DNA from: Atrichornis clamosus | Lineage: Eukaryota > Chordata > Aves > Passeriformes > Menuridae | Direction: 5' to 3' | Length of the DNA: 64,000 nt | Assembly: GCA_013400975.1 (NCBI GenBank) | Contig: WBMZ01009018.1 | Location: forward strand, 19,320 to 83,319 | Shown: positions 41,401-54,200 of the stretch, in pieces | Position numbering within the stretch: the stretch's first letter is position 1 | Layout of the letters: every line of letters starts with the position of its first letter | Program-made: the position numbers and the translations under genes | The notes under the pieces: model-generated | What the model was told of the DNA's origin: nothing | Databases searched by the model: none | The model's input: only the letters and a program-made list of their open reading frames with translations

Positions 41401-42209
41401 CTGTTAAAATCTCAACACCTCCACTCTACAATAGAGATGCATAGATCACAAAAAATTAAAAATCTCTTCATTAGAATGTTTGCTTTTGTAAGACAGTCTA
41501 AAAGCACCTGACTTGTCTTGATTGCTTACCTGAATTCTCCAAATTTTAGTGAGCTCATCTAAAGATAATTTACTGCCCAGCAGTTCAATAATTCCCTTTA
41601 TACGATCACAGTATTGCGCTTGGTCTATATTACCTGTGGAACAAAGAAAGCCAACTAAATTAATATATTTTAAAGATATTAAATGAATTTAAAAGAACAA
41701 GTTCTTTTAAAAGAGAGAACAAAGCTATCTTCATTTGAAAGTTCTTTTTCTACTGTTACAGACAAGTCTATCAGTACAAAGAAAAAGGCTTTTCCATTTT
41801 TATTTTGTTTTACTTGATACTGATAGCACACCTACAGAATCTTACCACGTGGAAAAAAACCACCTCTTTTCTCACTTTTCTAGAGGCTAGCAATATATAG
41901 ACTGAGAGTAAAAACCCCAGGAACAGCAGAAGACATCTGCACACATGTCAAACAGAGGACTAGACGATAGTGGCAGAATTTGCAGGATTTTACTTTATTT
42001 TGGAGACAACAAAGCTCGTGCCAAAAGTTTCTGTGAGAGATCTTACCTTCTAGAGCAATGGACAGGACCGAATTCTCCACGAGCCAATTCAGCAGTCGGT
42101 CTGTGTCTATTGCATTCTTCACTGACTTGGAGACAGTGCTGTCTTCTATTAATTTTGTTACCTAGAAATTGCAAAATGTGAGATTCTAACGAAGATTCCT
42201 ACCTGCACC

Positions 42210-42255
<46 letters not shown>

Positions 42256-45200
42256 GAAATCTACTGAAAAAGGCTTACGATGAAGCCTAAGTGTGAATCC
42301 TGAATATTTTGAGTATAGAAGGTGTTTGGGATTTTTGGGGTTGGTTGTTTTTGGCGAGGTGTTTGTTTTTTTTGTTCACTTGTTTGTTTCTGGTTTTTAA
42401 TTAGCTGTTTAAAGGCACATTCCTAACCAGAAACACCATGTCATCAGTCTCTGATGCAGCAGAATCTTATTCCCAGTCTGACACAGAAAAGCTTGCCTGT
42501 GCTGCCAGGTATCTTTCTACAGATGTGCCAGAAGTAGGTTATCTCAGGCTCCTGCTTGTTACACTCTAATCAGTGTCCTATTTTTTATCCAATACTGAAC
42601 TGATGCAGGCTCCTCACTCTAGGGAGAGAGAGCACATTTCTGCTAAAACCTTCAAAGGCTGCACTTTTATAAATTCACCACAGATACACAGCATTTATGA
42701 TTCACAGCTAAACAGTATTGAGGTTTAACATCTCAATTTTCCCTTAAATAAAGAAGGAAAAAAAGCAGAAAAGATGGACTCTAAAACACTACAGTGTCCA
42801 CATACAACTATAAAAAAAAGTTACTCAGTGCAATGTCCTGATACAAGTGGACTGAGACACCAGTGTAGGTTTAAGTCCCATTTGGGTTTTTTTCTCATGA
42901 AAGGAGAAAAAAGGGATGCCACAGGATGCTCAGAGCGAGTATTTAACGAATAGCATAGACCATTGCTTAATCTAATATTGCACTTCTTAGAAAAGGCTCA
43001 AACTATGTCTAACTGGGAGGCCTCTGCAGTGGCTACTAATATTACAAACAACTCCTGTCATATACACTTGTTTTGGTATTTATTATGAACTGAGTTTTGC
43101 TAAGGCAACAACATTTGTAAGGAAGTATTGCGCCATCTCTTTTTTTAAGGTTGTGGTTTCAGTGGCTTATGACCAACCCATCCCACGTACACATGTGCAC
43201 TTGTGCACACACACAGAGACACAGACAGACGAAAAGCCAACCTACTTCTTTGAGGGAATTCATTTTTGCACTGAAGTGGGGGGATTTCAACATGCGCAGC
43301 AGGATGTCCAGCCGCAAGTCATCGACCGCAGTGACCAGGTCGGGCTGGAAGCGCATACACAGCAGTTTGATCCCAGACAAGAGCTCAGGGATACTCACCA
43401 GCCTCTGTTTAAAACAAAACAACAACAAAAAAAGGACAAATAGAGGCACTGCTATTTTTGCTATTCTGTTAGACATCAGTGACTCACAAAGAGTAGGTTT
43501 AGTGGCCAAACACAGACTGTTTAATCTAAAAAATGCAGTACCTGGTACATCTGAGACTACCACTTGTACACTAGAAATTTTAAGACAACGAAACCTTTGG
43601 TTAAAGCTTCAGATTTGGTACATTAAATTGCTCTCCTGTAGTTCCACAACCTGTGAGTACTTTCCAGTTTAAAATTAACAATTTTAATCTAAGCAAAGAG
43701 TCAATACAATTTAATAAAACTGAATGCCAAATTCAGGGTGATGCAGGAAGTAGTCACAAGTTACACATATACTTTAGCAACAGCTACCAAATTCTCAGAA
43801 GCAAACAGCTAATGCAACAGTTAGAACAATTTAACAGACTGCAAGATAGTAAACATATTTGAGTTAGGGAAATGAGCATTCAGCATGCTGCACAAAGGCA
43901 CCAACAAAACCAAAAATTTGATAGCAGCAGCAGCAAAACATTTTAAAAAGGGTCATAACATCAGATATCTACTGAGAAGGGTATTGAATGGAATTGGGTA
44001 AATGCTTTTTCATCCATGTCATTCAGTCAGAACGCAAAACAGGCTGTACTCTTGCCAGAGAAAAGAAAGCTATTCTAGATTACACTGACAGCATTTCCAA
44101 GACACACAGGAAGTTCTTCCTAAATATTTAATATGTAAAGCATTACCTTGTCTTTCAAGTCCTTCTCTTCTACATTCTGTACATATTTAATCATTTTATG
44201 AATGACTGGATCCAGCATGGGCTAAAGAACATGAGAAAAGGCATGACAATCACTTTAATGTTTCCTGAAATCAATTAAATTACTCAAAAGACGTGACTGC
44301 AGCAAAATGAAATACTTAACTGAAAGCTCACCATTATCTTGGACATAAAGCAACACCTAAAACATGCATAGAACTATCCTGGTAGCTATGTCCAGGAAAA
44401 AAAGAAAGCAATTAGAGTAAGAACCCATTTCAGACCATTGTAATGCACGTTTGTAAAAAGAGACAGACAGACCGACTGCCTTCTAAAAACTTAGCAGATT
44501 TTAGGTAAGTGTGCCTCTCTGACTCCCAGGGGCTTCTAAAATACATACTCTTCAAATAATTTCTTTCAGTCACTTATTAAGTCAAGAGTTTTTGTTGGTG
44601 AGTGCAGGAGTGAAGCCTGGGGGATACTTGCACGTACAATTAGAACCCAGTGAATTTTTTTGCTGTACCGCAATTTTTGCAGTGTAAACTCTCATATCGA
44701 TGTGCTTGATCTCAGCCAGAAAGTTAAAACTAAATGCAAAATGCATTCATCAGGCTGGATTCTTTTCCCACATGGCTTACACTGATGAAGCTCACTAATG
44801 GCAGTGGTAAATCTACTCACTGTTGCAGATGTAGATGCATGACTACAGATCACTGCTTAGAACATGAATCTGAACATTGTCTGAGCCCTTTATTCATCAC
44901 CTCAGGATGCTCAAAACTGATTTTTGTACTTTCTGCAACGTGAGGTTTGAAAGCTTTTCAAATTAGTCACCGTTTTCACACCAACACAGTTGGAAATGAA
45001 TTTTCAGTCCTCTTATAAGTCATAACAAAGACATTTTACCTGTACTACAGAGGAGTTAAGATATTCTGCACAAACTCCAAATGGCTGAACTAACGCAGAG
45101 ATTGCCTGAAAGAGAGACAGTGAGTATTCAGATGCACATTTAAGGGATCTTTTCATAGTTAGCAATCTATAGCTTAAAAGGCAAAGGAAGGTGAACAAGT

Positions 45201-48200
45201 ATTATTTATCTCATCACGTATTTCCAGCCATTTGCTACAACTGTTTTTGGTGTGCAAGTCCTTTACAACAACACATGGTTTAGGAGAGATTTACTCTGTG
45301 GCACACAGTAGAATATGTGCTCTACATTATATATGTTATATATGGCATACAGCATGTGTTACATATTTTTGCCTGAAATAAAAAATGCCTTCCCTGTTTT
45401 CACTAGTCTTGGTCCTCTCATCACTCTGTTCAGTGTTCTCTGATCCTGTTTCAGTCACAGAAATAAACAGACGGAAAGGAACATATCACATTTTGCTTGC
45501 TCTCTACAGAAATCAGAAGTGTGAACGCAAAATTTAAGGTTAAAGCCATATGGCAAATTTCGTTCCCAAAGCATTACGTGGGAGAAAGCTTTTGTAAATG
45601 TGTCACATACATGTCAAGATCTCTTCAACGCATGATTTTAAAGTGGTATCTATCGTCAAGAAATTAAATGTATAAAAGGATTTGTTGGCCAATAAATAGT
45701 ATCAAATTCAGTTTCTTCTCACACTGGATCAAGAATTGTGCAAAGGCCTAAATTAAGTGACGCTGACCCAGATTTCCTTCCTAAGCAAGCAGTTATTAAT
45801 CATTAAACAATGTCAAGCCAAAGTTTCTGTTACAGGACTGGGATGTAAATTGAGTTTCCTCTCTCTTCTGTCAAGTTCACATATGAACCTATCTCTATAT
45901 AAAGCAGCAAATATCAATATCTCAAGAAAACAAGTTAAATTCTCTCCAAGTGGCATTTCACTGAAAGCAGATTGATTTTATACTGGGGGACAAGATTCCA
46001 AATAACATCATTTTCCTTTAGCCTCCTCATTCCCTAAATCTTGAAAGATTTGGAAGTCTCCTGAATATAGGTTAGGAAGCTAAAACTAACCAAGTCAGAC
46101 TTCATCACTAAAAATAGTTTAGTTCTGTTGAACCAGGCAGTTTTAAGACACAGCTCTTGAAAAGTTGTTTAGGATGAGACGTCTTCTCTCTTCCTAGGGA
46201 TTTTTTTTCTTAAACAGTGATTTTTATAATAAATGACAGAAGTCAATTCACTTGCAGCTAAATGCAGCTAAGGGTGCATTAAACAGAAAACCAGGGACAT
46301 ACTGATGAACATACAATAAAACTACTTAGATTGATGTCTAACCAGAAGGCTGAACACTAGCATAAAGGTACATTAATTTCTCCCCTTTTCTGTCAAGTCT
46401 CAAAAGCTCTTTAGGCAGGATTCTTATGTACAACCTCATTTGACCTCCAGCCTGACAGCACTGCTCCAGGGCTCTGGGGGAGTGCTGCTCTGGTACCAAA
46501 GCAAAGGTAAAAGCACTGCCAAAAGGGACACTGCTGGTTCCACGTGAAGGGTGCAATGGAAAGGGAGAAGTCTTGTAACAGAAGATGGACTTACCCCAAG
46601 TTCAATATCTTCTGAATTGAGTTTGGACTGAATTGCTGAAAATCCACCCAACTCTGCAAACTGAAATAAAATAACCAGTATTACATAGTGAACTACAGTA
46701 TTTTATATTTTAAAGAAACTATTATAGAAAATATTCCATCAATAGTTCCCGAGATGCCAACAAGTGTCCTTCACCATGGAATATCCCACTCAAAAGAAGC
46801 TTTATGTTTACATAGAAATTCTGGGGCACACTGGGGAATGCAATGCAATTATACATGGTACCAGAGTTCAAACGTCAAACTAGAGACTCTGTCTTGAGTG
46901 AAAATGGACATAGGGAAGAAAGCTAAACCACATACAGCAGCAGTTGACTGGCCTGGCACTTTTGACTGGGGAACCTTTGACTGCAGCCTCAGCTGGTCTC
47001 TCAAGTTCCTCTAGTCATAGCTACTGCATGAGGGCAAAGGTGCTCAAGAGAGAAGGCAGCAACTCAACAAGATGCATTTTACAAGGCAGGATTAAAATAT
47101 TAAACTCTTTTTATGTGGTTGTCAGAAGAGTGAAAAACAAGTCAGGGATGGGGGGATGGGGAGAAAAAATTATCTCTGAAGACCAATAAATTCAAGTGAC
47201 AAACAACAATTCTGGTTTACATTTACCTACCCTGTTTACCAGATCCACCAGCCACCCATGAGGTTCCTTGAACAATAAGAACATTAACAAATCAGTAGCT
47301 GCAACACCCATACTAAACATTTGTCTTCTGAAACAGAGACTTGGACAGACATCTCTGTCTAATGCAGCCCATTAACCGACACCTCAAATGGAGGCACTTT
47401 TACTACCAATAAAACAGTTTGTAACTCCTTTACTAAGGGGTTTGCAGCTCCTTTGCTAAGTGTGTAGCTAGAGATTTGGTTGGTTCTCATGAGCACCTTC
47501 CTTTTTTTGGACTCTGCTTGACATCACTGCCCATGTGCTGTGGCAACAGTTCACACTGTGGCTGCTGACTCACAAGCAAATGTATTTATAGCACTACAGC
47601 AGTGTGGAACATTACTCGACCACCTTTCCCAGAGCAGCAGATGTAGAGTTTTCTTTCTACGGCCACAAACTTGTTTTCTGAAGGAGAAATCAACTGCACT
47701 GATGCTGTTTTAGACCCACCCATCTGAAACAACTGTGACAAGACAGCACAAAACTCAGAAACTGTCTCCTTGCCCGTGTGTCTGAGTTGAAGATATTGTA
47801 TCCCTGGCTGTCAGAAAAGCATGAATTCTCTGCTAGAACACTTGGAGTTATCCTGGTCATTTCACACTCAACAACCAAACAGATGTCAGTCCTTAGATAC
47901 ACAGATCTACCCGTTGTGTGCTTCATGTCTAAAGCAACACACAGATTGTTGTGCTACTTTAGACATGAAAGTACGCCCATTTCTAAATCTAGCCTCTAAC
48001 AGAGAACTGGAACTATCTGAGAGCACAAATTAAGGTCTACAGACCAAAGTACACTCAAGATCTCCTTGCTATAAATCTTGATGACATATTTAAACTTTGT
48101 GTTATGAATACCTACTAATCAAATAATCTTATCTGTAACAAAGACATCCACCCTAAAATTAGTTTTTAGGGCATGGCCATGCTTACCTTCTGAAAAGTGG

Positions 48201-51200
48201 ATATGGGTGAGACAGCATGCATGTTCCCCTCCCCAAAGACTTCTGCCCAATTTCTCTGGCACACCTTCATTCGGTTCTTGAAATGATATTCATTGTCGGG
48301 ATTAAATGCCTTGAAAGAAAAGCCCATGGCAATGAACAGGTGGCTTATGCCAGTTTCAAAGCTTATCTTGATAATATTTGACTTTTTCAGATGAGCATTC
48401 TCCTGGTTGACAGTTAAAGATCTAGCAGAAAATAAAGTTAAACAGAAGCCCTCTGCTCTTGCCTCTCAGTTCTCACCATATAAAGCATTTTGAACCTTCC
48501 ATTCTGTACAGCCAATATCCAATAACCATGTGAGCCAGGGGTCCATAAAACAGGGAACTGGACTCAAAGTACCAATTTAAAAAAATAAACAGTGAAGTGA
48601 CAGCAAATGTGATTTTTCTTTTTTGAGATTACTGGTTTTCAGAAGTTTTGAGCAGCACTCACTCCTTTGACTTGCATACTGGATGTAAAATATCTGCAGC
48701 AAGCAAAGCAAACTACAGCTTACACAGTTGGAAAAAGCATCAGCTGCATAAATACAAAATGTCAAATACCCAGACATTAGAAACTGTATCGGAGAGTCAA
48801 ATACCATTGTAAGTACACCAAGCAGGCCCACAGGAATAGGATCTTGTTTTACTCTTTCTGCAACCAGGTCCACCAGCAGCATGAGCATGTTGTATATTCC
48901 TTCATGGATTTCCGTTCCCCATTTGTGAACAGCACTGGATGTCAACAGCTTACAAAGAAAATAAAAAGTAATTTTTTTTAAGTTTGAGCACAATCACAAA
49001 ACAGGAGAAATTTATCAACCCCTGAGACTGCTTTCAGAGCAAATGTTTCCTTGGAGTGCACTAATCACTGTCTGGTGTGTTTTTCAGATGTTCTTCCGGC
49101 ACTGATGGCTTAAGAGTTAATTCAATTTGTAATTTCACTGAAGAACACCTTAAATCACAGTTTCTGACAGAAAAAATCTATCAAACTGTTTTCCATTTCC
49201 ACGCACTAGCAGAGATCGTAACCTTTGCAAAGAACAACTAATATAAAACTAATCTGTCTCCAGATTGAACACACAACTATTAAATCTTGAAACAGGCAGC
49301 CACAAAGCTGCACTGATTCAGCTGAGGTAACCATTTACCAATTCACACTTTTTGAGCAGCTTCTTTTGGAAAACAAAGAGTATGTACCACGAAGAGAGAG
49401 GTATTTAATACTGCTTCCCACCTACTGAAACATGTTCTTTAAATCTGGTTTCATGCTTATTTATAAAGGACACCAGGCTGCCATCTGCAAACTTCATTTA
49501 ATTTCTGCTAGCATTATCTGTAATTTAATAGTTTAAATACAATTACTTTTTGTGCCATTAGAAGAATTTCTTGAAAATATTTCAGCAAATTGTAATTTAG
49601 CACATTCTGAACTTAGATTTCTACAGATTATCCTTCTGAAGAGATCTATGCTATTTACTTCATATGCAAAAAATACCAAGTGATATAAAACTGTTGTATG
49701 TAGAATTAGTACTCTGATAATCAAATGGAACAAGAATTTTCCCCTTAAATTTCTGCCTTCCTTAAATATAATTATATTATCAATATTTTAACACTAGGAC
49801 AAAGTAACTTTTTAAAGGGTATGTATATATTTTTATACATATGGTCTAAAAGCTGGGCAGGAAATTCAAGGCAGTATCCAAAGTGGATGGAACAGTGGGA
49901 AGTAAATTGGTTTGGGGAATTCTGTAGAGAAAATTCGTAACAACCCAGAGAAATACAAGGCATTAAGCACTGAAGTGAAAGACAAAATTCTAAATGGATT
50001 GTGAAAAGAATTTAGCAATCCTCTGAAGAAGGAGCAGAAAGAATAGTTAATGGAAATCTCATTGTGAACTTGCCACCAGTGGCCATATCCAAGGGTCTTT
50101 AAACATCTCTTTGGGCTCTGGTAATTACTACAGAGCTCTTCATTTAAAGGGAAAAAAAAAAAAAAAAAGGCAAAAATGCTGTGTGCAGAAGTTGGCCAGA
50201 GTTACAGAATTGAGATCTTGTATAATTTAAAGTCTCTATGATTTTAAATTAGGAAAATAATTTGAGTGTGATTTTAATCTAAGAACCCACCCAGTAGTTG
50301 CCTGAAGTCTGGATTACAAAACAGTATTTCCACCATGAACAATGCAAAGAAACATTGAACTGGCCTGCTGTACCTACTTACCTTTTTAAATGCTTCAGGC
50401 ATGCATCTGTCCATAAATCTCTTGCAATTCTCATCAGAATCAGAAAGACCTTTATGAAATGAGAGTGCTTTTTAATAGTATTAAAAAAAAAATTCTTTTT
50501 AAGATGACCTCAGGGACCTTGTATCAAGTTTTTAGGAACACCAACCCAAACCAGCAGTAGTAAATGTGCTACTGTTCATTCATAACTAGCATGCTTTTTC
50601 AGCCACAAAAAGTATGAGTCAAGAGCACTTGCCTTCCAGAACTAAGAATTAGTTTCCCAATACCTTTCATAACTTCTTCAAGCATTATTAGCACCACAAG
50701 TAACTTGTAAACTTCAGAATTTACAATTCCTACATTACTGATGCTTCAAAGCCTTCATCCAAAACTGAATTAAACACAGATTAGAAATGAAGAGGCAAAC
50801 CAGAACCACTTAACAACTTCTATTCTTCCAAGGGATTACAACACTCCTTTAGACTGCCACCAAGCATGAGGAAAAACTATCCTGTGCTCTCATTATACAC
50901 CAGTTGTTGGGTGTGGTGTCTCCATAACACTCTTAACCCCAGCCAAAGTACTGACTACAGAAAAGTCAAATTCGGGTCTCATGCAATAGAAGCATTTCAC
51001 CAGGGAAAAACAACCACTTAAACTAGCGTGGTACAGCGTGGATTTAGATGACAGCTTGTTTTCATGAATGGAAAATAACCAGCACGAGGGAAAAAAAGAG
51101 TCAATAATTCAGCTCTGAAAAACTGTAATTGCTGCAATTATTAGAACATAAAGACACATGTGCGGTGCTTTAAAAAAAAAAAACTTAAGTAAACAAATTA

Positions 51201-54200
51201 CTTTAGAGAGAAAGAAAAGAGATCAACACTCTTTTTACAGGGCTGGGTAGAACAGTTCACTGTTAACCACTTTCCCAGAGATGTGATCATTGTGCAGGGT
51301 GCAAGTAAACAACTGCAAGATTAAAGTGAAAGACACAACTGCCCAACAGACTGTCTTGTGACAGGCTTTGAACAGATCATCTGTGTATTTGTGGAAGGAG
51401 AACTTACCCAGTCTTGCCAGGTAGGTGGATGCAATTAGGCACTTGCCTAGAGACTCCTCCCGCTTGTAGGGTATGGACCAGTGATCTGTTAAAACTCTGC
51501 TCTCCAGTTCATACAAGTTAGTTGTTGGAAACTCAATCCCTTCACCAGAGCAATTCCCATTTTCATCATTTTTCTGTGGGTGGAAAAAAACCAACTTTCA
51601 AGTGAAACAGTTTCCTAGACACATTAAAGGATTTGAAAAAGGCAGCTGTGCTTGTAACAAGCATGTCAAATTCTCAACCCTGAGGCTGCTTCTGTTTTTC
51701 AAAGTAGAATTTAATATTACAATTTGAATTGAAGGGATTACATACCTGTATGTGTTTAGTGTAGGTGATAACTACTATGTTTACATAACTAATTGCTAAC
51801 TAATTGCCTATTTAAGCGGCAAATCTTGTTCCTTAGCATATCAGATCCTAGAGCCAAGTGATAAGTACTTCCAGTCCCTGTGAGACTGTACAGTACAAAT
51901 TTTGATCTCCATGGATATGCATATTAATCCTCTGTTCTACAGCTGCTGTAGTATATGGGAATAGTTTATCCTAAGGGAAGTCCATTTCACCCCATCACAT
52001 TAAGAAATACAGGACACTGTTCCAGTACATCAGGATTTCTTTTTTACCAGCTATTAATCTAAAGAAAAATCTACATCAAATATGGGTGTTCAAAAAGGTA
52101 ATGTAACTGTTTTTCTACTGAAGTCATAATGAGTTACTGGCTAATATTCTGGAAGGTAACAGGGAAAAAGCAAGCAGATGACTGCAGCTAAGCTCCATGG
52201 GTTGCTAGTGTCACTTTTGTGTACAGGACACAGAATCACCCCCTGCTCTTCACTAAGTGCCACATGAGGTAACTGCCTCAGCAGAGCCAAAGAAAGAGTA
52301 GAAAAGTTATTCATTTATTTTCTTTTGTTTACTTTTTAACCTTCCATAGATGCCAGCATGTCAAAGAGTTCACATGGACTACCTTTCCCTGCCTCCACAA
52401 CAGCAGGCAAAGCAAGCAGGAGAAAGGACAGAATGTCTGGATCAGGCCTGGGAGAGAGCAGGAGCGACTGTTGGAGACAGCGGAAAACAAGAGCAGTGAT
52501 GGTAACAAGATCCCACTGAGAAAGAAGCCAGGGACATGGAGGGAGGAAGGACAAGCAGGAAACACATTTGAAAGTATAAAACAGTGTCAGGAAAGTGAAT
52601 GGAACAACTAGAAAGGAATAAACTAGAAGAAAGAACTGAACTCTGGAGGATGTGGTATACAAAGACTGAAATCAATGTATGCACACAAATGTACTTCCAG
52701 CTCTTTCACTGCATTTGCTATTTGGAGGATTAGACCTGTTTTAAAAAAGTAAATGTGTCATTCACTTTCATAATGGGTCAAAAATATTAAGCCGAGGGAA
52801 CAGCAATTGTATAGAGCTTAACCTTTAAAGTTCATGGACAGCATGCGGGCTGGACTGACAGGTTCTGGAGAGCAGCTGTAAAATTTATAGGAACGGAACA
52901 CAAAACAGTGCTTAGAAAAAAACCACACATCAGTGTTTGGGAAGTAATGTGCTACCTTTCTCCAACTCCCTACTAAACATTTAGTCCTGAGTTTGTCATT
53001 GTTGGAAGTTGTACTTCAGCAGACTGAATTATCAGCTTCTGAAACTGTGGTCAACTGATTCAGCACTGTGCATGGAAGCCCAATGTAATTCCCTTCCAGC
53101 AAATCACACCCTGTTTAGATACTTCAAGGTTTGAAGAAGAGATGTTTTATGGTCTAAACAAAAAGACACTGAAATTATTTAGAAGCATTTTTTAGGAATT
53201 ATCCTGTTGTATTGATTAAACAGTTTAGAGCTTTTGTAAAGGACACCCACACAGAACACAAAACCATTTCCTACAGAAAACAAGTGTGCAGTTATAAAGA
53301 AAATGCTCACAGTAACAGGATGGGAATTGACTTTTAGAATAATAAAGGCAGACTGAGTATAATATAAACACCCAATTGCTGGGTGTTCAACGATTGCAGT
53401 TCAGCCTAAAATTCTAGCCAAGTAAAGCAACATTTCAACAAATGTTACAGAAACTGAGCTACAGTTGCTCCATTCCCTGGAGGAGCACCTTCACATTAAA
53501 TAAACACAATGACAGCAATGGACATCTTAATAGGTGCAGAACAGCAGTGCAGACCTTCAACTGTAGCTGAAAAACTCCCCTTGTTGTTCTGCTTTCCCAT
53601 CTGCATCCAAGCAATGCTGCTCTTTAGTTTCCTGTTTCCACACAAGTGATCGCCAGTGTCCAGAATCCAGAAATTCATATGGAAAGAGTGAAATAAAACA
53701 TGTTCTTACTGAACATTCAGCTCCCACATTATCACAAATTGTGCTTAGGACTCGTCTGGCCTATTGCTGGATTGAATCTACCAGCAATGTAAAGAAAAGA
53801 GGGCTTTACAGAAAAAAATGAGTATGGTACTGGCAACACTGCCCTAAAAATAATGGGAACTATTTGCATTGAAGGAGCATGCTTTTGGCACATTCCAGTA
53901 ATTAGAGACAATGAGGCTTCTTGCTTCTCAGTGCTCTGTTACTAAAACCATGTGCAGAAAGTATCAAGTTTACATATTAATTTTAGAACACATTACATCC
54001 ACATAGTTTCACAGCTACTGTGAAACTGGAACAGTCTCAAATAAACACCCAGGCAGTTTAAAACTCAAATTCCCCTTCAAACCATTAATAAATTTAACAC
54101 TCTGCATTTCTGGGAGATTACAGCTATGTTCACTTTATGTAAGTGCAGACCGAGTTGTGTTTCTTACAACATACCTACTACGAATAGCAGTCTCTTTAAA

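Noticed and set aside
43151..43672. 173-residue + strand reading frame
   Set aside because: It overlaps USP24 exon 10 on the opposite strand and runs through low-complexity intron sequence. It is a shadow of the conserved exon.
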